Part shown: one piece after another, positions 21,650-33,900 of the stretch
How the letters are laid out: every line of letters starts with the position of its first letter
Position numbering within the stretch: the stretch's first letter is position 1
Source: Hysterangium stoloniferum
Lineage: Eukaryota > Basidiomycota > Agaricomycetes > Hysterangiales > Hysterangiaceae
Length of the DNA: 64,000 nt
Assembly (NCBI GenBank): GCA_015178975.1
Contig: WHVD01000168.1
Span: 62,001-126,000, forward strand
Direction: 5' to 3'
Translations under genes and position numbers: made by a program
Notes under the pieces: generated by a model
Database searches by the model: none
The model's input: the letters and a program-made list of their open reading frames with translations, nothing else
Told to the model about the DNA's origin: nothing

Positions 21650-23304
21650 TCATTGGAAGGAATATCATCAGGATCAACAATAGCTGTGACTGGGATGCGT
21701 CTCCCTCCTGACTGGGGTGAGCACGATCCCACCTTTCCTCTACACCCCCGGGCCGTGCGCTGATCAAACAAGAGTGGGGGAAAGACTCTACCTCCTACCA
21801 TCATACACCGTTTGGCTGCCCTCACGAGTGCCAAGTTGGAGAGAATCTCCCCATACATCCCACCACCCTGGGAGAGAGAGAACCCCTGGGGTGACCGCCT
21901 CCAAACCATCCTCCCAGCTGCACGCTCTTCTGACGAAGAATGCCAAAGGTTCATCAACCAGCTCAAGAGCCGCATCCAAGTAATATCTACTGACACGTCT
22001 CACCTGGCCGTATTCACTGATGGATCAAGACGACGATCCAATGGCTATACACGGACAGGATGCAGCTTCTCAGCAGTACATCTTGGTACAGAGGTAGCCT
22101 CTGGCCAATGGGGCCTGGGATGCAGGGCAAGCGTCTTCGATGCTGAGATGCTTGCTCTCGCTGGTGCTGCCACCTGCCTGCCAGGAATCATTGACCAGTT
22201 CCTCTCCATAACGTGTGCAACATTCTTTGCTGACAACCAGGCAGCAATATTGTCTATTATCGATCCATCACCACACCCAGCACAACTGTGTTCAGCCCTA
22301 TTCCACAAACATGTTAATTCCCTGCTTACCTCCTCCTGGTGCACCTCCTTGGAAATATCATGGGTCCCAGGCCACTCAGGCTTTCAAGGCAATGAACGCA
22401 CAGACACACTGGCAAAGCAGGCCACCTCTGCTAGGCCAGTACTGCACTCGACTATCACTTGGGCCCGGGAAAAGGCCAAAGTCCACTCAGTTAGAGAATG
22501 GGGCAGGGATTGGGCCGCCAAACCGCACTCGAATGCCTCAGCTCTGGTCCTCACTAGCCTGCCATCGCTCAAACTCTCTCCCATCCACAAGGACTTCCCT
22601 GGCTCCCAAGCACAACACACCCGCCTCATCCAAGCAATCACCGGGCATGGCTTCCTTGGGGAGCACTACTCTTGCTTTCTTCCCAACCTCTCCACTGCCT
22701 TCCCATGTGGCTCCGCACCTCTCCAGACGTGCGAACACATCCTCACCAGCTGCTCCCTCTTTGAATTATACCGCTCCCTCCTGTGCAAGGTCTCGCGTGG
22801 ACTTGACCTAGCCTTCCTCTTGGGCATGAAGTCGGGGCTCAGGGCCGTTTCTAAGTTCATTTGCCAAACTGCTGCCCTTGCGAAACAGCCTAACAGACCT
22901 CAGAATCCCATTTCGACCCAACCTGGCACGCTTGAAACCACACAAACTCACAACCCACCCTAGAGGCCCCTACCTTGCCACAGACTTCCCGCTTGACCTA
23001 CGCCTCCTATCTCCTGGACACAGAAAACTCTCCTTCTAGCTATTTGTATTTCCTTCGCGTACTTATATCCCCTTTGCATGCTTGTATTATCCTCTTGTGT
23101 CTCTTTCTTTTTGTGCATACAACCCCCACTTCCCACCTCACACCGAAAACCCAGACTGCTTCTCTCCCACCAAAATCCCTCATACCCATGTAGCTCACTC
23201 GGCACTTTGTAATTCCGTAGCATAGTTGAGTGGGGACACCATGCCCCTGGCCACAGTTAGTCCTTGTTACTTGAAGCAGGATACAAATATATCAAAAAAA
23301 AAAA
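21650..23304 (+). mobile_element. 5'-truncated LINE (non-LTR retrotransposon), 3' end
   Basis: Contains the C-terminal part of a LINE ORF2 with an RNase H domain, a roughly 340-bp 3' UTR ending in ATACAAATATATC and an A-run at 23294-23304. No reverse-transcriptase motifs lie upstream, which fits the usual 5' truncation of LINE copies. A second, related copy at 28800-29003 plus 39153-39482 was split by the gypsy. Confidence 0.75.
21812..22963 (+). CDS. LINE ORF2 C-terminus, RNase H type I domain
   Basis: This 383-codon open frame is the tail of a LINE polyprotein. The RNase H domain, which removes RNA from the RNA-DNA hybrid during retrotransposition, keeps all four expected acidic positions: FTDGS, DAEMLAL, FADNQAA and GNERTD (with WVPGHSGF just before). 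A cysteine/histidine cluster (PCGS...TCEHILTSC) near residue 300 is typical of the C-terminal end of such ORFs. The ATG used here is only the first in frame; the true protein began further upstream and is truncated. The frame is undamaged and CpG-rich, so the copy is fairly young. It lies directly upstream of, and in the same orientation as, the Plavaka pseudogene. Confidence 0.8.
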   Translation: MAALTSAKLERISPYIPPPWERENPWGDRLQTILPAARSSDEECQRFINQLKSRIQVISTDTSHLAVFTDGSRRRSNGYTRTGCSFSAVHLGTEVASGQWGLGCRASVFDAEMLALAGAATCLPGIIDQFLSITCATFFADNQAAILSIIDPSPHPAQLCSALFHKHVNSLLTSSWCTSLEISWVPGHSGFQGNERTDTLAKQATSARPVLHSTITWAREKAKVHSVREWGRDWAAKPHSNASALVLTSLPSLKLSPIHKDFPGSQAQHTRLIQAITGHGFLGEHYSCFLPNLSTAFPCGSAPLQTCEHILTSCSLFELYRSLLCKVSRGLDLAFLLGMKSGLRAVSKFICQTAALAKQPNRPQNPISTQPGTLETTQTHNPP

Positions 23305-23349
23305 TCTATAGTCAGCTGACTTACACAAATTTCACTGAGTCATTTTTAT

Positions 23350-26300
23350 GTGGTACCTCCAAGTCTTTCACACCATGATGCTATCACCTTTCCTTCAGTA
23401 GCCTGGGCCCCACTCTTCTCATGTGCACCTCATTCCAATACCATCACCATGCATTTGACTAACAACATCCAAGTTCAATATGCCCACTCCAGCCATTCAG
23501 CTTCACCTATTCGATTATCATGTCCACAATGTGATCACACTTTCTCTTCTACCTGGGGACGTAAACAACATATTCACACCATTCACCCCTTACCCACAAG
23601 GGACACAATGCCTTGCGGTGTGTCACTTGATAATGAACCTAGCCCTTCACCACCTCTCAGCACCAACCCTCATTCTCGCAGTCCAAGCTCTTTCATCCAT
23701 GTCCCATATACTATTGATGGCGGTTCTCCTTCAGTTGACTCCATGTCATCATCATTATTCTCATGCATCTTCTTGAGTTTGACTGAACAAGGACAAGAGA
23801 ATATTGGGACTCCCAGTATACCTAGCATCCAAAACTATCACATCACTGATGATGAAGACAAGGATGATGTGGCCTCATCTCGAAGACCCCCTAACTCACA
23901 TTGTTCATTCAACCATGTTGGCATTGGAGAGGAACCATCCCATCTGGGCTTCAGTTGTCCAGTACATGAAACCCCAAGTGTCTATGGTTATGAGCCCAAG
24001 ATAACATGAATATATCATCCTGACTTAACAGGCAAGTTTTTAGTTGCTTTATCATCACACTTAATCAAAAGATGAGGTAGGTCTGCCCTGTGATGTCTGT
24101 GGTATGCCTTTTCCCCCTGGATGCCCACCCAATCCAAATAAAAACAATGCTCAGCCTGATGATTGGTCTCCCTACAAAAACCGAGCACAATTTGAACTTG
24201 CTGAACTCCTTTACAGTAAGGGTCAAATGTTGGCAGGAAATATTGATCAGCTCATGAAGATCTGGGCAATGCATGGAGATGAACATGGTGAAGAGTCACC
24301 CTTCCTCAATCACAATGACCTTTACAAAACCATTGACACCACCACCATTGGTGATGTGCCTTGGCAATATTTCATCACAACTTATGACAATGAGATTCTT
24401 CAAGTGGGTGAAGTCCATTCATGGATGACCGCAAAGCATACTGTCTGGTTTCACAACCCACATCTCCTTGTCCACAATATCCTATCAAACCCTGACTTCA
24501 AGGATACATTTGACACATCACCATACCAGGAACATGATACAAATGGTAACCACTGATACCATGACTTCATGTCAGGGAATTGGGCATCGCGGCATGCAGT
24601 AAGTCTCATTGTCATCATGCATGTTCTGATATCAATGCTCATCAATATTTGTAGAACATTATCACTAAAGATGTTACTACACATGGGTCCATGTTTGTGC
24701 CCATTATCCTGGGCAGTGATAAGACAACAGTTTCTGTTGCCACAGGACACACTGAGTATTGGCCAGTCTATCTCTCCATTGGGAATATTCATAACAATGC
24801 TCAATGGGCACAAGAATGGCCTTGTTCTATTAGGCTTTCTGGCCATACCAAAGAGTGAGCTCAGTTCTTCCATGGCTGTAATGCTACATATTAACCCTGA
24901 ATTGTATCAGCAGAAAAAAAGTATAGGGACAATGTGTCATACCGAAAATTTCATCGGCAACTTTTGCACACCTCACTCGCAAAGATTCTCGACCCTCTCA
25001 AGACTGGTATGACGACTCCAGAAGTGGCAGTATGCCCTGATGGACACTATCGAAAAGTGATCTATGGTCTTGGTCCTTATATTGCCAACTACCCTGAACA
25101 AGCTCTTTTGGCATGCATTGTGCAAGGGTGGTGCCCAAAGTAAGTCTCATTTCTCTTGAAACATTTCACTGTCTTACTTATTCCTCAGATGCACTGCGCC
25201 TCAGAATAATCTCAATCAAACTGAGGGCATCACACTTCGATGTCAGGAACATACAGAACTACTGGTCTGTGAGTTTGAATCAGGACTTCTCTGGGATGGT
25301 TGGGGTGTAGTTGGCGATATTGTGGTGAGACTCTTGTTGCCTTTTTTCATCCTGATCATGGCCATGCTTTCCCTTCTGTCTACCCATGTCCAAATTCTTC
25401 TCATCTATTATCATGATAACTCCCATGCCCTTGCACCAATTGCTCTTCTTTCACCTTATCAACCATTATATCTGACCTCATTCCTTGTAGCCATTCACAA
25501 ACAATTTTCCCCATGCAGATAGTAATGAGCTCATATCTCCTGACCTCCTTCATCAAGTAATCAAAGGAACATTTAAAGATCATCTGGTGACATGGGTAGA
25601 AGAATATCTTGTACTTGCACATGGCCGTACACAGGCGAATGAAATTCTAGATGACATTGACAGACGGTTAGTAATCTACCTCTTATACAACTTTTGGTAT
25701 ATTATATATGTATTCTATTCTTGATAGAATTGCTCTTGTGGCCCCATTTTCTGGATTGAGAAGATTTCCAGAGGGTCGGGATTCAAACAGTGGACAGGTG
25801 ACGACTTAAAGGCACTTATGAAAGTAAGTCATTTATTTGTTTTTTTTTTCATCATAAAATAACTAAGTGGTGTATTAGGTCTGGTTACCTGCTGTTGAAG
25901 GATATGTTCCTGTAGAAATGATACGCACCATTTGTGCTTTTTTAGAATTTTGTTATATTGTGTGCTGGGATGTCATTGACACTCAATCTTTCAGTGCTCT
26001 TGAAGAGGCTCTCTCACGCTTTTTTCGCTATCGTATAATATTTGAAGAATGTGGCATATGTACTGAAGGCTTCAACGTGCCTCGACAACATTTTCTTGTA
26101 CATTACCTTGCTCTTATCCGAGCATTTGGTGCACCCAACAGTCTCTGCTCTTCTATCACTGAGTCAAAACACATCAAGGCAATCAAACAACCATGGTGAT
26201 GTTCCAACTGCTACAAAGCCCTTGGTCAGATGCTCTTGACTAATCAGCAACTTGATAAGATAGCTGCTTGTCATGCTGATTTTGCAAGTTGTGGTATGCT

Positions 26301-27199
26301 AGCTGATACTTTGATCTCAGGTAGGTTATAATATATATGAATTACTGTAGCAAATGGCTAACCACAGTCGTCATTATATTGTCCAGACGTTGAAGAGGAA
26401 TGCAGGAACACTGGGACAAAACTTAAAGAGAAAGAGGACAATGATGGAGGAGACATTATCAGACCATCTATTCTTGCTGAAGTAGCATTGACCAAGCTTC
26501 CGAGTAAGTACAACAGTTTTCAAATATGCAAGTCCTTAATGTGTTTTCAGCTGCCATTGTAATGGTCAATGAGCTCGCACATTCATTGAATGAGCCAAAC
26601 TTTGTCAATTCACTGCAGACCAAATTCATGCAGACCCCTATTCCAACATGTCACCCATGGATGATTCTGATGACCAACCCCCTGAAATTGACAACTTGAT
26701 CATGCTTTACCCTTCTGCTGTAGCCACATACTTTGCCCCCAGTGATCTGAGTGGCATAGGAGGCATGCGCTCGGAATGCATTCATGCAACACCCAATTGG
26801 AGAAAGGAGGGCCCTCATTATGACACCGTCTTTGTGAACACCAACCTTGATGAGGATGGCATGTGTGGTGTGGATATTGCATGCATCAAGCAATTCTTTT
26901 CATTCAAGTGTCAAGGTCACCTCTATCCCTGTGCTGCAGTACAGTGGTATTCTCATTGTGGCAATGAGCCAGACGAGGATACTGGCATGTGGATTGTGGA
27001 GCCAGATGTATATGAAGATGGTGGGCGTATTACTGATATAATTCATCTAGATGCCATTGTCCACTATGCCCATCTCATTGCTGTGTATGGAAACAATCCC
27101 CTCCCGAAGGACATTCTGCTTTGCTATACTCTTGATCTCTTTCATTCCTACTATCTAAACAAGTACATTTATCATCATGCCTTCGAGATTGCATTCTAG
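23350..27199 (+). pseudogene. Plavaka-type transposase, intron-rich and degenerate
   Basis: The N-terminus has a C2H2 finger (CPQCDHTFSSTWGRKQHIHTIH). The transposase core follows in many pieces: DDWSPYKNRAQFELAELLY (about 24160), DTTTIGDVPWQ, PIILGSDKTTVSVATGH, YGLGPYIANYPEQALLACIV, TFKDHLVTWVEEYL, then NSLCSSITESKHIKAIK. Introns such as 24599-24654 (GTAAGT...TAG) separate them. The last block (26648-27199) reads YPSAVATYFAPSDLSGIGGM through DEDTGMWIVEP to HHAFEIAF, the standard C-terminal end of Plavaka proteins. Plavaka elements are DNA transposons of the KDZ group that are abundant in agaricomycetes. In-frame stops (for example after GHTKE and after KQPW) show this copy is inactive. Terminal inverted repeats were not resolved. 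Confidence 0.8.
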
Positions 27200-27833
27200 T
27201 TCTCACTGTACTCAATACCTTTCACAAATCCTTGGTGAACTTCTTCACGACCTCAGAAATCTATCACATTCCTCCCTGATACATCCACCATTCACACCAG
27301 CTACAAGTTCTGTTAAGTCACAGCAGGACAAACAGAATGCCCTCTCACACAATCTGATCACCCACATGGCCTAGTGCTCAGGCTCCCTGAGACCACGGAC
27401 ATCAAAGAAATGCCATATGCGCAGACTCTCATGTATGGCATGCAATGCCCTTCAGCACCAACTTTGCCTGAAGAGACCATGTCCTAGCCCCATACCCATT
27501 TCATTCTATTAGGTATAATGAGTATTGCAGAAGTAAACGTGCGTATGAAAAAGGTGAGACAAAATGTCTCAAAAAGAAGCAATGTGTCATATTGTTCAAT
27601 CTCCTCTCGAATGTACTATTATATACGCATAGTATAGCTAGGGAATCTCTCAGCGAATGTTTATTCGCTGAGAGTAAGTGATATGTGTATTGCCTCATCA
27701 CAAAACAAAACTTATCTATGTATTTAGTACTTAAACGTCTTTAGGTATTGTATAATATAATGAATGTTTATTCACTGAGATACTTAAATGTCTTTACATT
27801 CTTTGACCGTGCCATTGACCGAATCTTTACATT
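27200..27833. other. No gene; contains a perfect hairpin
   Basis: Follows the Plavaka stop. No coding motif recognised. The hairpin at 27647-27674 and a half copy of it at about 27762-27778 are the only structures seen. Confidence 0.4.
27647..27674. repeat. Perfect 12-bp hairpin
   Basis: CTCTCAGCGAAT, loop GTTT, then ATTCGCTGAGAG. The arms are fully complementary. The arm motif CTCAG/CTGAG also occurs in hairpins of several copia LTRs in the window, so it may be the left part of the TRIM-like LTR nearby. Confidence 0.7.
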
Positions 27834-28476
27834 CTAGGAGTCTCAATGTATAAGGGCAAAGCACACAATTTATAACGCTGACTACATGACCATTATATAC
27901 CCAAATATCTATTCAATCTCAGAATCAAACATCTGAGACAACACGGGAGTCTCACAACTTCTATGGCTCGCAGACTCCAACACTCCCCCTCAAGCCTTAG
28001 AAGCTCATACCACTATTCGACCATAGGTCGACCAATCTTATTCCAATTGAATGACCGGGGAGCTATCTCAACATTATTAGGTCATGTTTGGTGAGTGTCG
28101 CTCTCAGCAGCCTGCCCAGGGTCCCCACCTCTGAAACTCTTCTGCAATGCATTACAGCTCCTCTCTAATAGTCACAAAATTTCCTCCGGAAGAGATTTCC
28201 TATCCCCCCAGTTCACGATACACCTGTCGGGCCACCATCCTCAGGAGTCAGCCAGGTCATCACAGCATTATTTGGAGCATATTATTATGTGCAAGGGATT
28301 ACATCAAATGATGCGTGAGGTGAGGACAATTGACAGTGTGCAATTTGAAAACTGCTGACCTTATGCAGCTTCACGCAGTGGCATCAGGTGGTGATTCCGA
28401 CAAAACATTGTCCAGCCAGGGTGACTGGTGGCTCTCCGGGATGTGCTCGCATTAAGACTCCACCGCCTTTGCGGGT

Positions 28477-28489
28477 GGGGCCCATAACC
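28477..28489 (-). other. Primer-binding site of the TRIM-like element
   Basis: GGTTATGGGCCCC on the minus strand, directly after the LTR end AACA; complementary to the anticodon stem-loop of initiator tRNA-Met. Confidence 0.7.
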
Positions 28490-28630
28490 TGTTGAATATT
28501 TTAGGAGTCTCAATGTATAAGGGCAAAGCACACTACTGTATAACGCTGACTACATGACCGTTATATACCCAAACCCCTAATTCAATCTCAGAATCAAACA
28601 TCTGAGACAACACGGGAGCAGACTCCAACA
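28490..28630 (-). repeat. 5' LTR of the TRIM-like element
   Basis: Plus-strand ends TGTTGAATATT and GACTCCAACA; contains hairpin CTCAGA/TCTGAG at 28587-28606, also present in the partner LTR at 27918-27937. Confidence 0.65.
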
Positions 28631-28799
28631 CACCTCAATGAATTCCAGGTGCCATGTACTAAAACCTATCCATTGCTATGTTTATCTAATAGTGTGCTTC
28701 TTATTTATTATAGATTGGCATGGGGTTTCCTCGACCTATGGTTCACCTTCAATGCGAACTTTACTGCTGGAGGTGAAGAGTTGTCGTGTTAATATATTC

Positions 28800-29003
28800 C
28801 CTACTCACGTAGTTCTTCGCAGCTCACCAATTCCACAAGGAATACGGAGGGCCGCGCCACACCCACACCCGCGTCATCCAGGCCATCATGGGCCATGGAT
28901 TTGTTGGCACGTACTACCACCTATTTCTCCCTGACCTCCCCTCATCCTGCCCCTGTGGCACATCAGACATTCAGTTCCGCCTTCACATACTATCTGAGTG
29001 CCC
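28800..29003 (+). pseudogene. Second LINE ORF2 C-terminus, part 1 (interrupted)
   Basis: A frame with TRVIQAIMGHGFVGTYYH and CPCGTSDIQFRLHILSECP matches the end of the LINE ORF2 at 22626-22760. It is interrupted after SECP by the gypsy insertion; the continuation is at 39153. The frame is open across the join, so the LINE fragment was intact at the time of insertion. It is 5'-truncated. Confidence 0.75.
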
Positions 29004-29844
29004 TGTTACGACCGGACAATCCCGCCAGACTCCAGGCACTAACCCGTATGCCCCCACACGCTACAAGCACCAATTGTCTGTTTATAGGATTTCCCACCCA
29101 GACTCTGTTACGTCAAGACTCGTTACGTTCAACCTCATTACGACACATATCAGTCATCGGACTTCCCCTGGACTCCCTCTCTGTCTATGTCCGTCTTCGT
29201 CCCACGCATCAGTCACCAGACCCCACTCAGAATCCCATCACCGCTCTAATCGAGCCCCATTCCCGTTTTGGTCAAATGACCTGTCACGATTTGAGACTCC
29301 GCTCCTGCTCCATTTCCCATTATGGGTTATGCTTTGTCACAATTTGGACTCCACTCCGTTCCGTCCCATTCCTAACACCAATTTGGTGTTTACTATTCCC
29401 ATTTTATGTTTTGTTAGTTTCGTTTCGTCATTACTGGATTTGGTATGTCATTCACTCCATGGTCTATATAAACTGGCAGATGTTGTACATACAATCCAGT
29501 CAGAAAATTAGCTTAGATTCCCCCCAGTAATCTAATAACATTTTCCACTCTAAAAACCTTACTTGATTCACATCGCTTTCACTAGTTGGAGCCCACAGGC
29601 TCCGGCACATCTATCTCTCTCAACTATCTCGACTCATGACCCATGACCTCCGACTTATGACCCACGACCCCCGACTTACGACCTACGACCCATGAACCCC
29701 ACCTGGACTCCCTGGGGTCCCCATCTGCCTGTTTGAAATTGGACAACACGATCTAGCGAGGGCACAGCCTATAAGTTGAAGCCAAGTCCTACCGGATATC
29801 CTGTGGGTTTTTCCGGAAACCCGCCCTGTGTGTGTATCCTAACA
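29004..29844 (+). repeat. 5' LTR of the gypsy (family A)
   Basis: TG...CA ends, TSD on the left side, TATA box TATATAAA at 29465-29472 and the shared box AAGTTGAAGCCAAGTCC near 29772. Confidence 0.9.
29465..29472 (+). promoter_or_regulatory. TATA box of the gypsy 5' LTR
   Basis: TATATAAA in a family A LTR; the same box is intact in the 3' LTR (38731-38738). In the solo copy at 18516 it has decayed to TATTTAAA, and in the nested copies at 55009 and 55369 it reads TTTAAATA. Transcription would start some 30 bp downstream and read into gag. Confidence 0.5.
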
Positions 29845-31360
29845 GTATTTTCCGACTAACACTTGCAGATTGTTTTCATTATGCCACCAAGAAGAAGTAC
29901 ACGTGCACAGTCATCATTACCTGGGACGTCGACTCTTCATTCCCCATTAACTCTGTATACCAGTCAGATGCTTGCAAACCAGTTGGAAACCATGGAAGAA
30001 GCCTGTATCGAAGAAGTCCCAGAAAACCAGGACGAATCTGAGCACGAGGATGAATCCGTGGCCCCTGACAAGGGCAAAGGTGTCGAAATTCCTCCCGAAA
30101 ATCCTCCGCCTGTTCAATGACCGCACTTGGGGGATCCTACTTCTGAATTTTTAGCAGGTACTATAGATAAATTCATGATGCACCTGCTCAAAGAACGAAA
30201 GAAAAAGGAACAAGAACCTCCACGGTCAAAAGTCAATGCTCCGGAACCCTTCACGGGTTCCAACCCAAACAAACTCTCTACTTTCCTCATGCAATGTCGC
30301 TTCAATTTCCATGATCGTGCCACTGCATTCTCCACGGACACCCAAAAAATCAACTACGCACTGTCATATTTGTCGGGATCCACGTTGAAATGGTTCAAAC
30401 CAGCTTTTAGTGGGATTTCTGAGGAAGAGCCGCTCTGGCTTGAAAATTGGGAGGCTTTTGTTGAGGAGCTTGAAACCAACTTCGGCCCATATGACCTGAC
30501 AGGAGAAGCCGAGAATAGTCTCACAAATCTTCGTATGAAGGACACGCAGCACATCATGGACTACATTGTCCAATTCAATAATCTTGCAGCTCGTTGTCAG
30601 TGGGGCGATCCCGCTCTCTGCCACCAATTCTACACCAGTCTGCTGTCCCACCTTAAAGATGAAGTCTCGAAAGGAGAAGATGGCAAGCCAAAAACCCTGT
30701 CCCGTATGCGCCTCAAAGCTCAAAACGTGGACACACACTATTGGGAATGACACGCGGAAGTTGCCCGTGAGACCTCCACGGACAAAGTAAACAAGTCCAC
30801 GGCCAATAAAAACAACAACAATAATTCGTCAACCAGCAACCAGAACTCCACGCAATCCGACAAGAAGAACGATAAAAAGTCTTCAAACAACAACAACAAT
30901 AAGGACAATAAGGACAACAACAAGGGTCAACAGTCCAGCAAGCAAGCCAGAAAACCCGACCTCTCAGGCAAACTCGGACCCAATGGCAAATTGACCCCAC
31001 AGGAAAGACAATGTTGTATGGACAACAACCTCTGTCTCTTGTGCGGGAAACCCGGTCATCGAGTCCTGGAATGTCCGCTGGCAAAAGCAAACTCTTCAAA
31101 GGGTCAAACAGCCAAGGCCTCCACGGAAACCCCGTCGAAGGACAAACCGGCATCTGATTCAAAAAAAAGAGTAAGCAACCCCGTGGACTTTACGCGGGTT
31201 GGGGGTTGCATTGCCTCTCCGCACATTCAAGAGTTTACTCGCCTCAACGCATCCGCTCTTTCACATTCCAATTCATTTTTTGTTAAACTTATGTCTAATA
31301 TGATTCCGAAATTCGTTTTTTCAGCTCTCATAGATTCCAGCTCGACTCATTGCTTTTTAG

Positions 31361-32034
31361 GGAGGATATCTGAAAACTATTAAGTATACCAAATTTTAAT
31401 ATACTCTAAAGGTCATTTAAACATCTGGGATGTGATTAAAACATAATTTGGTTTTTAAAACTTTCAAAAAGTTTTAAACTCTCTCATACATTACAAACTA
31501 AAGAATCTTTCTGGACATGAGTAGACAATAAAAAAAATTAGTAGTTTGAACACTAATACTTTTAAAAAGTAGATCCCTTTAGATAGTCCATTCCATGCAT
31601 ATGTATATCATTGGCACCTCTAAATACATATGTATTACTTTGGAATGGATCTGTCAATCTGAACAGATTTCTACTTGATTCAACATACCCAGAATATATA
31701 GGTAATTTCACTTAATAAAGAAGGCCATAGGATGAAAAATTTCCAATGACATCTCATATATTTTACTAGGAAATAACTACATTACAGCTTTTAAAAGACA
31801 AAGTACTAATAAAAGTATTAGTAGACATCTGTAAAAGGAAGGAAATTATATACAATAGAATTTGTTAAATAACTATGGGTTGTATAAGATGTAATATGGA
31901 GAACTATTTCTGATGGTTGTTTTTTGATGATATAATTGTTTCAGAATAGATATCACTATTTAAAGATGGAGTTTTGTAAAAATAAGACTTTTATTGGTAA
32001 ATATTTGAGATTATAGTAATTATAAACACCCTCC
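31361..32034. mobile_element. AT-rich MITE-like insertion in the gypsy protease
   Basis: The protease frame stops at THCFL and resumes at NSLSTYLINPVAL only after this AT-rich 674-bp block, which has no coding content. Its ends are imperfect inverted repeats, GGAGGATATCT and GGAGGGTGTTT (differences are transitions), flanked by the direct repeat TAG (31358-31360, 32035-32037). An internal inverted repeat (TCCATTCC...CATATGTAT against ATACATATG...GGAATGGA, about 31590-31655) adds to the foldback character. It looks like a non-autonomous DNA transposon; superfamily unknown. Confidence 0.65.
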
Positions 32035-33900
32035 TAGATACAAAATTCATGCAAAAAATTCTTTGTCAACTTATTTGATAAATCCCGTCGCACTCTGCCT
32101 CTTCGATGGCACAAGTAATTAGGTTGTTACCCAAGCTTGTGATTTACCCATCAGTTTCCCCTGTGGAACATCTCAATTGGTCACTTTCTATGTGACCCAG
32201 TTAGACTCAAGTTGCTCGGTGGTCCTAGGACAAAACTGGCTTACCCACTACAATCCATTGATTGACTGGATAGCTAACAGTATAACATTCTGGACTCCCG
32301 CGGCAGCCGAGGAAACTGCGCCTGTCTCGGCCTCCATGGCACCCATGGCCTTCCCGGCACCTGCAGTCTCGAGGACTCCTGTGATCCCTAGGGCACCAAT
32401 GGCTTCCCTGGAACCCATGGCACCTCCATCCATTTCTCTGATTAATGCTGCAGCTTTAATTAGGGCTTCAAAAATGGATGGGTCCCAGGTGTTCACTATC
32501 AACCTAAAAATTGATGAAGCAACTGGATGTTTTTCAACCCCGGTATCTGAACCTGAGCAAGCCGCTGACCTAGAAGGCATCCCGGAGAGATATCATGACT
32601 TTGCGGATGATTTTAGCAAGCAGAAAGCTGACCGGCTTCCACCTCACAGAGAATACGACTTAAAAATTGATCTTGAAGATGGCGCCCAGCCACCCCTAGG
32701 ACATATTTACCCGCTCTCGTCCACGGAACCTTCTACAATCCGCGATTTCCTGGATGAACATTTGTCCATAGGTTTTATCCAACCCTCAAAGTCTCCTTTT
32801 GGAGCACCTGTTCTGTTTGTCAGAAAAAAGGATGGATCCCTTCAACTATGTGTTGATTTTAGAGGACTCAATGCTGTCACCAAAAGGATAAATATCCACT
32901 CCCACTTATATCTGATCTGCTCGATGCTCCGTGGAATGCCCGGATTTACACCAAAATAGATCTCAAGCATGCCTATCATTTGGTCTGGATTGCCGCAGGT
33001 GATGAATGGAACACCACTTTTAGAACCCGTTATGGGGCCTTCGAGTGGTTGGTGATCCCCTTTGGACTCACCAATGCTCCATCTGTTTTTCAGTGTTTTA
33101 TCAATGACATATTCTTCAACATGCTCGATGTATGCGTCATTGTTTACTTGGATGACATTCTTATCTACTCCGAGAATCCCGCAGAACACGACAAACAAGT
33201 CCGTGAAGTTCTCCAGAGGCTCAGACAACATGGCTTATTCGCAAATGGTAAAAAATGTACTTTTGACACGGACTCTGTGGAATACCTAGGTTTCATGATG
33301 GGACCCGATGGACTCCGCATGGATGAAACTAAAGTGCAAGTCATCAAAGATTGGCCCGAACCCCGAAAAGTTAAAGATATACAATCCTTCCTCGGCTTTG
33401 CCAATTTTTACAGACATTTTATCCGTGGATATTCTGACATCACGGTACCCCTTACCCATCTTACACGTAAGGGCACTCCGTGGAACCTTAATGATAAGTG
33501 TCAAAAAGCTTTCAATCTTTTAAAAAATTCTTTTTCTACAGCTCCTATTCTGTCGCATTGGAAACCGGACTTCCCACTCATTGTTGAAACAGACGCCTCG
33601 GACTATGCACTTGGAGCCATTCTGTCTATCCAGGACTCTGACAGAGAAGTCCACCCCGTGGCTTTTCTGTCCCGGACTTTTACCAGAGCAGAGCTCAACT
33701 ACGACATTCATGATAAAGAACTTCTGGCAATCTTTTCAGCTTTTAAAGCGTGGCAACACTATTTGGAAGGTTCAGGACCTCCTATTGACGTTGTAACAGA
33801 TCATAAAAACCTGGAATACTTTTCTACCACAAAACCTTTGACCCGCCGGCAGGCCCGCAGGTCTGAATATCTATCTGCCTTCAACATGATTATCTGCTTT

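Larger units (their letters stand above)
27834..28630 (-). mobile_element. TRIM-like non-autonomous copia element
   Basis: Two direct repeats (27834-27982 and 28490-28630, roughly 85-90% identical by eye) flank about 500 bp without coding content. The right repeat, as 5' LTR on the minus strand, abuts the initiator tRNA-Met half-type primer site at 28477-28489. The left repeat, as 3' LTR, abuts a purine tract (minus strand GAGGGGGAG, plus 27983-27991). Short LTRs, a primer site, a polypurine tract and no genes define a terminal-repeat retrotransposon in miniature. No TSD was found and the outer end of the left LTR is unclear. Confidence 0.65.

Noticed and set aside
22215-22811. 198-codon plus-strand frame overlapping the LINE
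   Set aside because: Alternate-frame shadow of the RNase H ORF, which has the catalytic motifs.
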